A stretch of 7,758 bases of DNA from Ignavibacteria bacterium (GTDB lineage Bacteria > Bacteroidota > Ignavibacteria > Tepidaquicellales > OLB5): contig JAUQWT010000038.1 of NCBI GenBank assembly GCA_030835005.1, positions 1 to 7,758 on the forward strand, given 5' to 3'. Below the pieces are notes generated by a model. That model did no database searches. It saw only the letters and a list, made by a program, of their open reading frames with translations, and was not told where the DNA came from. Positions within the stretch are counted from its first letter, which is position 1, and each line of letters opens with the position of its first letter. A program made the position numbers and the translations under genes. Below are positions 5,783 through 7,758 of this stretch, piece after piece.

Positions 5783-7558
5783 ATGTTCAGAAATCTAAAT
5801 GACATTAAGCTGCTGCCGATGGTTAGCTGGTATAACCTTAAGCAGATCGCGAGTACTGCGTTTAAATCGGTCGTCTCGGCGCTTATTGGGAGCCAATCAG
5901 ACAGAAGGTTGATTCTTGCGCTTGCTTCGAGCGAAAAGGAATTTTGCGATTATTCTTTTCATTATTCAGGCGATAAGAACACAGTAGTTGCCGAAGCTGA
6001 GAAAAAGCGAAAAGAAATATGGATAGATTTTATTGCCGATACCGGCGACGGGTGGAACTCAACTTACTCGGTGGCATATTATGCCTCAAAGCCAACTCTT
6101 GATCTGAAAATTAACAACAAAGATTTTAAAACCAGCAGGGGAAATGTACTTATCTTCGGCGGGGATGAAGTTTATCCAACACCAAGCAAGCAAAGTTACA
6201 GGAACCGGCTAATTAATCCGTTTGAGCAGGCTATGGGTGATGATAAGCCTGCCGAAACACCCCATGTATTTGCACTGCCGGGCAATCACGATTGGTATGA
6301 CGGCCTGGAAGCATTCACGAGACTGTTTTGTTCTGATCTTGGTTCAAGGAAATTTGCAGGCAGGCTTTCGCGGCAAGAGAGAAGTTATTTCGCTCTCAAG
6401 CTTCCATACGGCTGGTGGCTGCTTGGCTCAGATGGCCAGCTTCACTCGAACATTGATACGGCTCAATTGGAATATTTCAGAAGCATTGCCGATAATCAGA
6501 TAAAGGAAGGTGATAAAGTAATACTCTGCATTTCAGAACCAATGTGGATCTATGCGCATAAATATAAAAAGTATGGCGAGATATATGATGAAAGCGATTT
6601 GATCTATTTGCAGGAAGAGATCTTAAAGCCAAGAGGAGCTGAAGTTAAAGTTTTCCTTACGGGCGATCTTCATCATTACAGGCGGCACGAAGAACTTGAT
6701 GCTAAGGACGAAAATTCAAAAGTGCAGAAAATTACCGCAGGCGGCGGGGGAGCGTTCCTGCACCCAACTCATGGCGCGGATTTCAGTATCTTAACAGAAG
6801 ATATACAGCTTCCCGGCCAGAGGCCAAGGGAATTTGAAATGAAGAAATGCTATCCAAGCGAGAAGGCATCCAAAAAACTAGGCTGGCTTAACATTTTCTT
6901 CCCATTTATGAATCCCGGTTTTGGTTTTTTGACAGGAGTGCTGTATCTCATCACAATATGGATAGTCAGTTCAACTTTTCATTTTGAATTTGCTCATAAT
7001 GTCAGGGGTTTTCTGGATCAGACACTCAGAGCATTTCTGATAAATCCGGTGGCGGCATTGTGGCTTGGCGCAGTTGCTGCAGGGTTTGTTTTTTTTACGG
7101 ATACTCACTCAAAAGTGTATAAGTGGCTGGGCGGACTTGCGCACTTCTTCATGAATCTTTTCAGCATTTCTTACATAGGATTATTTGCAACGTTTATAAA
7201 CAATAGAGTATTTAATGAAAATGTTTATACAGGATTTATCTTTATTCCGCTGATAATATTCGGACTAGGTTGGTTCTTTGGTTCCTTAAACATGGGAGTA
7301 TATTTGACGATCTCAATGAATATTTTTGGAAGGCATGATAATGAGGCGTTTTCTGCACTGAAGATACAGGATTATAAGAATTTCCTGCGCCTGCATATTG
7401 ATGAAGCGGGTACGCTTACAATTTATCCGATAAAGATACAGAAAGCTGCGCGTAAGTGGCGTGAAAGAAAAAGCGGTGAGGATGATAATGCATTTATTGT
7501 GCCTGAAGATGGTTCAAAGCCAGAGTTGATAGAGGAGCCGATTGTTTTGAAGAAGTAA
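5783..7558 (+). CDS. Metallophosphoesterase with C-terminal membrane domain
   Basis: From ATG 5783 the product is 591 residues. The first half is a calcineurin-like phosphoesterase: A-D-T-G-D-G at 85-90, G-G-D-E-V-Y-P at 126-132, G-N-H-D at 167-170, I-S-E-P at 250-253, and T-G-D-L-H-H-Y at 293-299. The G-D-x-x-Y form of motif II resembles purple acid phosphatases. Four hydrophobic segments follow at about 379-398, 420-438, 452-472 and 484-512, then a conserved-looking tail (G-R-H-D-N-E-A-F-S-A, Y-K-N-F-L-R). No signal peptide is seen, so the catalytic half is probably cytoplasmic; substrate unknown. A GTG at 5744 in the same frame would add 13 residues and overlap the upstream gene by 34 bases. 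ATG 5783 is preferred because it follows the upstream stop by 5 bases and the added residues are a lysine-rich readout of that gene's 3' end. This is the last gene of the tight five-gene block. Confidence 0.86.
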   Translation: MFRNLNDIKLLPMVSWYNLKQIASTAFKSVVSALIGSQSDRRLILALASSEKEFCDYSFHYSGDKNTVVAEAEKKRKEIWIDFIADTGDGWNSTYSVAYYASKPTLDLKINNKDFKTSRGNVLIFGGDEVYPTPSKQSYRNRLINPFEQAMGDDKPAETPHVFALPGNHDWYDGLEAFTRLFCSDLGSRKFAGRLSRQERSYFALKLPYGWWLLGSDGQLHSNIDTAQLEYFRSIADNQIKEGDKVILCISEPMWIYAHKYKKYGEIYDESDLIYLQEEILKPRGAEVKVFLTGDLHHYRRHEELDAKDENSKVQKITAGGGGAFLHPTHGADFSILTEDIQLPGQRPREFEMKKCYPSEKASKKLGWLNIFFPFMNPGFGFLTGVLYLITIWIVSSTFHFEFAHNVRGFLDQTLRAFLINPVAALWLGAVAAGFVFFTDTHSKVYKWLGGLAHFFMNLFSISYIGLFATFINNRVFNENVYTGFIFIPLIIFGLGWFFGSLNMGVYLTISMNIFGRHDNEAFSALKIQDYKNFLRLHIDEAGTLTIYPIKIQKAARKWRERKSGEDDNAFIVPEDGSKPELIEEPIVLKK

Positions 7559-7758
7559 AAAGTAAGAAGCTTGACCTTGTGAAGGCCGGGATAAAAAGGC
7601 AAAAGTGTGAAAGCAAAAGCCTTAGCCACCTGGCTAGCACTATATAAAGATTTGATAGCTCCCAAGAGTCTGCGACTCGAATGAGTTGTGGACAGGTCCC
7701 ACAAAAGGTGTTTCCAACAAACCTGCCGCTTGCATATTTTAGCTTATGACTTTATCAT
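7559..7758. other. Hairpin-rich non-coding right edge
   Basis: No convincing gene is seen in these 200 bases. TAGCCA (7623-7628) pairs with TGGCTA (7631-7636) around a 2-base centre. GAGTC (7666-7670) pairs with GACTC (7674-7678), while CGACTC (7673-7678) can instead pair with GAGTTG (7683-7688), so the two folds exclude each other. TGTGG (7687-7691) pairs with CCACA (7699-7703). Read leftwards, the hairpin at 7623-7636 is followed by a T-rich stretch, so it could end a minus-strand transcript from beyond the window, but the stem is short. The A-rich AAAGCAAAAGCC near 7610 resembles the sequence before ruvB near 740. This could be a dispersed repeat or a structured RNA. Confidence 0.4.

Noticed and set aside
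6222..6503. Second + strand frame inside the phosphoesterase gene
   Set aside because: It is out of frame within the catalytic domain of a well-supported gene and shows no family motif of its own.
7423..7704. Minus-strand open frame of 93 codons at the right end
   Set aside because: Half of it is antisense to the phosphoesterase gene, it starts with TTG inside a hairpin, and its sequence has no recognisable domain; the non-coding part is hairpin-rich.
7664..7704. Possible tRNA T-arm or integron attC site at the right edge
   Set aside because: A TTCGAGT string on the minus strand looks like a T-loop, but the flanking five bases do not pair and no acceptor or anticodon stem is found. The attC core sites (R-Y-Y-Y-A-A-C and its partner) are not present.

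Overview
The window looks like ordinary bacterial chromosome, most likely from the Bacteroidota/Ignavibacteriota (Chlorobi-side) assemblage. This is an inference. It rests on weak or absent Shine-Dalgarno sequences, the form of the RuvB protein (an I-D-x-G-P-x-A-R-S-V segment as in Bacteroidota/Chlorobi RuvB), a large outer-membrane beta-barrel ending in Phe, and intergenic gaps filled with short degenerate repeats. All recognisable genes are on the + strand. No rRNA, tRNA, CRISPR array, transposase or phage gene was found.

Layout. Positions 1-207 are non-coding: one copy of an intergenic repeat (about 1-62), two adjacent GC-rich palindromes (83-100, 109-121), then a long inverted repeat (179-210) whose right arm contains the next start codon. 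Position 208-651 is a small YbaN-like (DUF454) membrane protein. A repeat-filled gap follows (about 632-779). Position 780-1817 is ruvB with a TTG start. Another repeat-filled gap (1818-1995) carries a bulged hairpin. From 1996 to 7558 five genes are packed with gaps of 0, 17, 15 and 5 bases: a 3-methyladenine DNA glycosylase (mpg), an ABC-2-type exporter ATPase without a permease, a 645-residue outer-membrane beta-barrel of unknown function, an RsbW-like histidine-kinase-type ATPase, and a metallophosphoesterase with a C-terminal membrane domain. Positions 7559-7758 hold no convincing gene but several overlapping hairpins.

How the genes relate. ruvB (Holliday-junction branch migration) and mpg (base excision) are both DNA-repair genes but are separated by repeats and need not be co-transcribed. 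The five-gene block is very probably one transcription unit, yet its products do not form a known pathway: the ATPase lacks its permease and the RsbW-like protein lacks its sigma factor and antagonist. No complete undescribed system is evident.

The observations most worth a second look are: the metallophosphoesterase, whose motifs look like a purple acid phosphatase with an intact Fe-site ligand set but an altered second metal site; the inverted repeat covering the start codon at 208; the dispersed repeat family, which appears to have contributed the C-terminal tail of the YbaN-like protein; and the hairpin-dense right edge.
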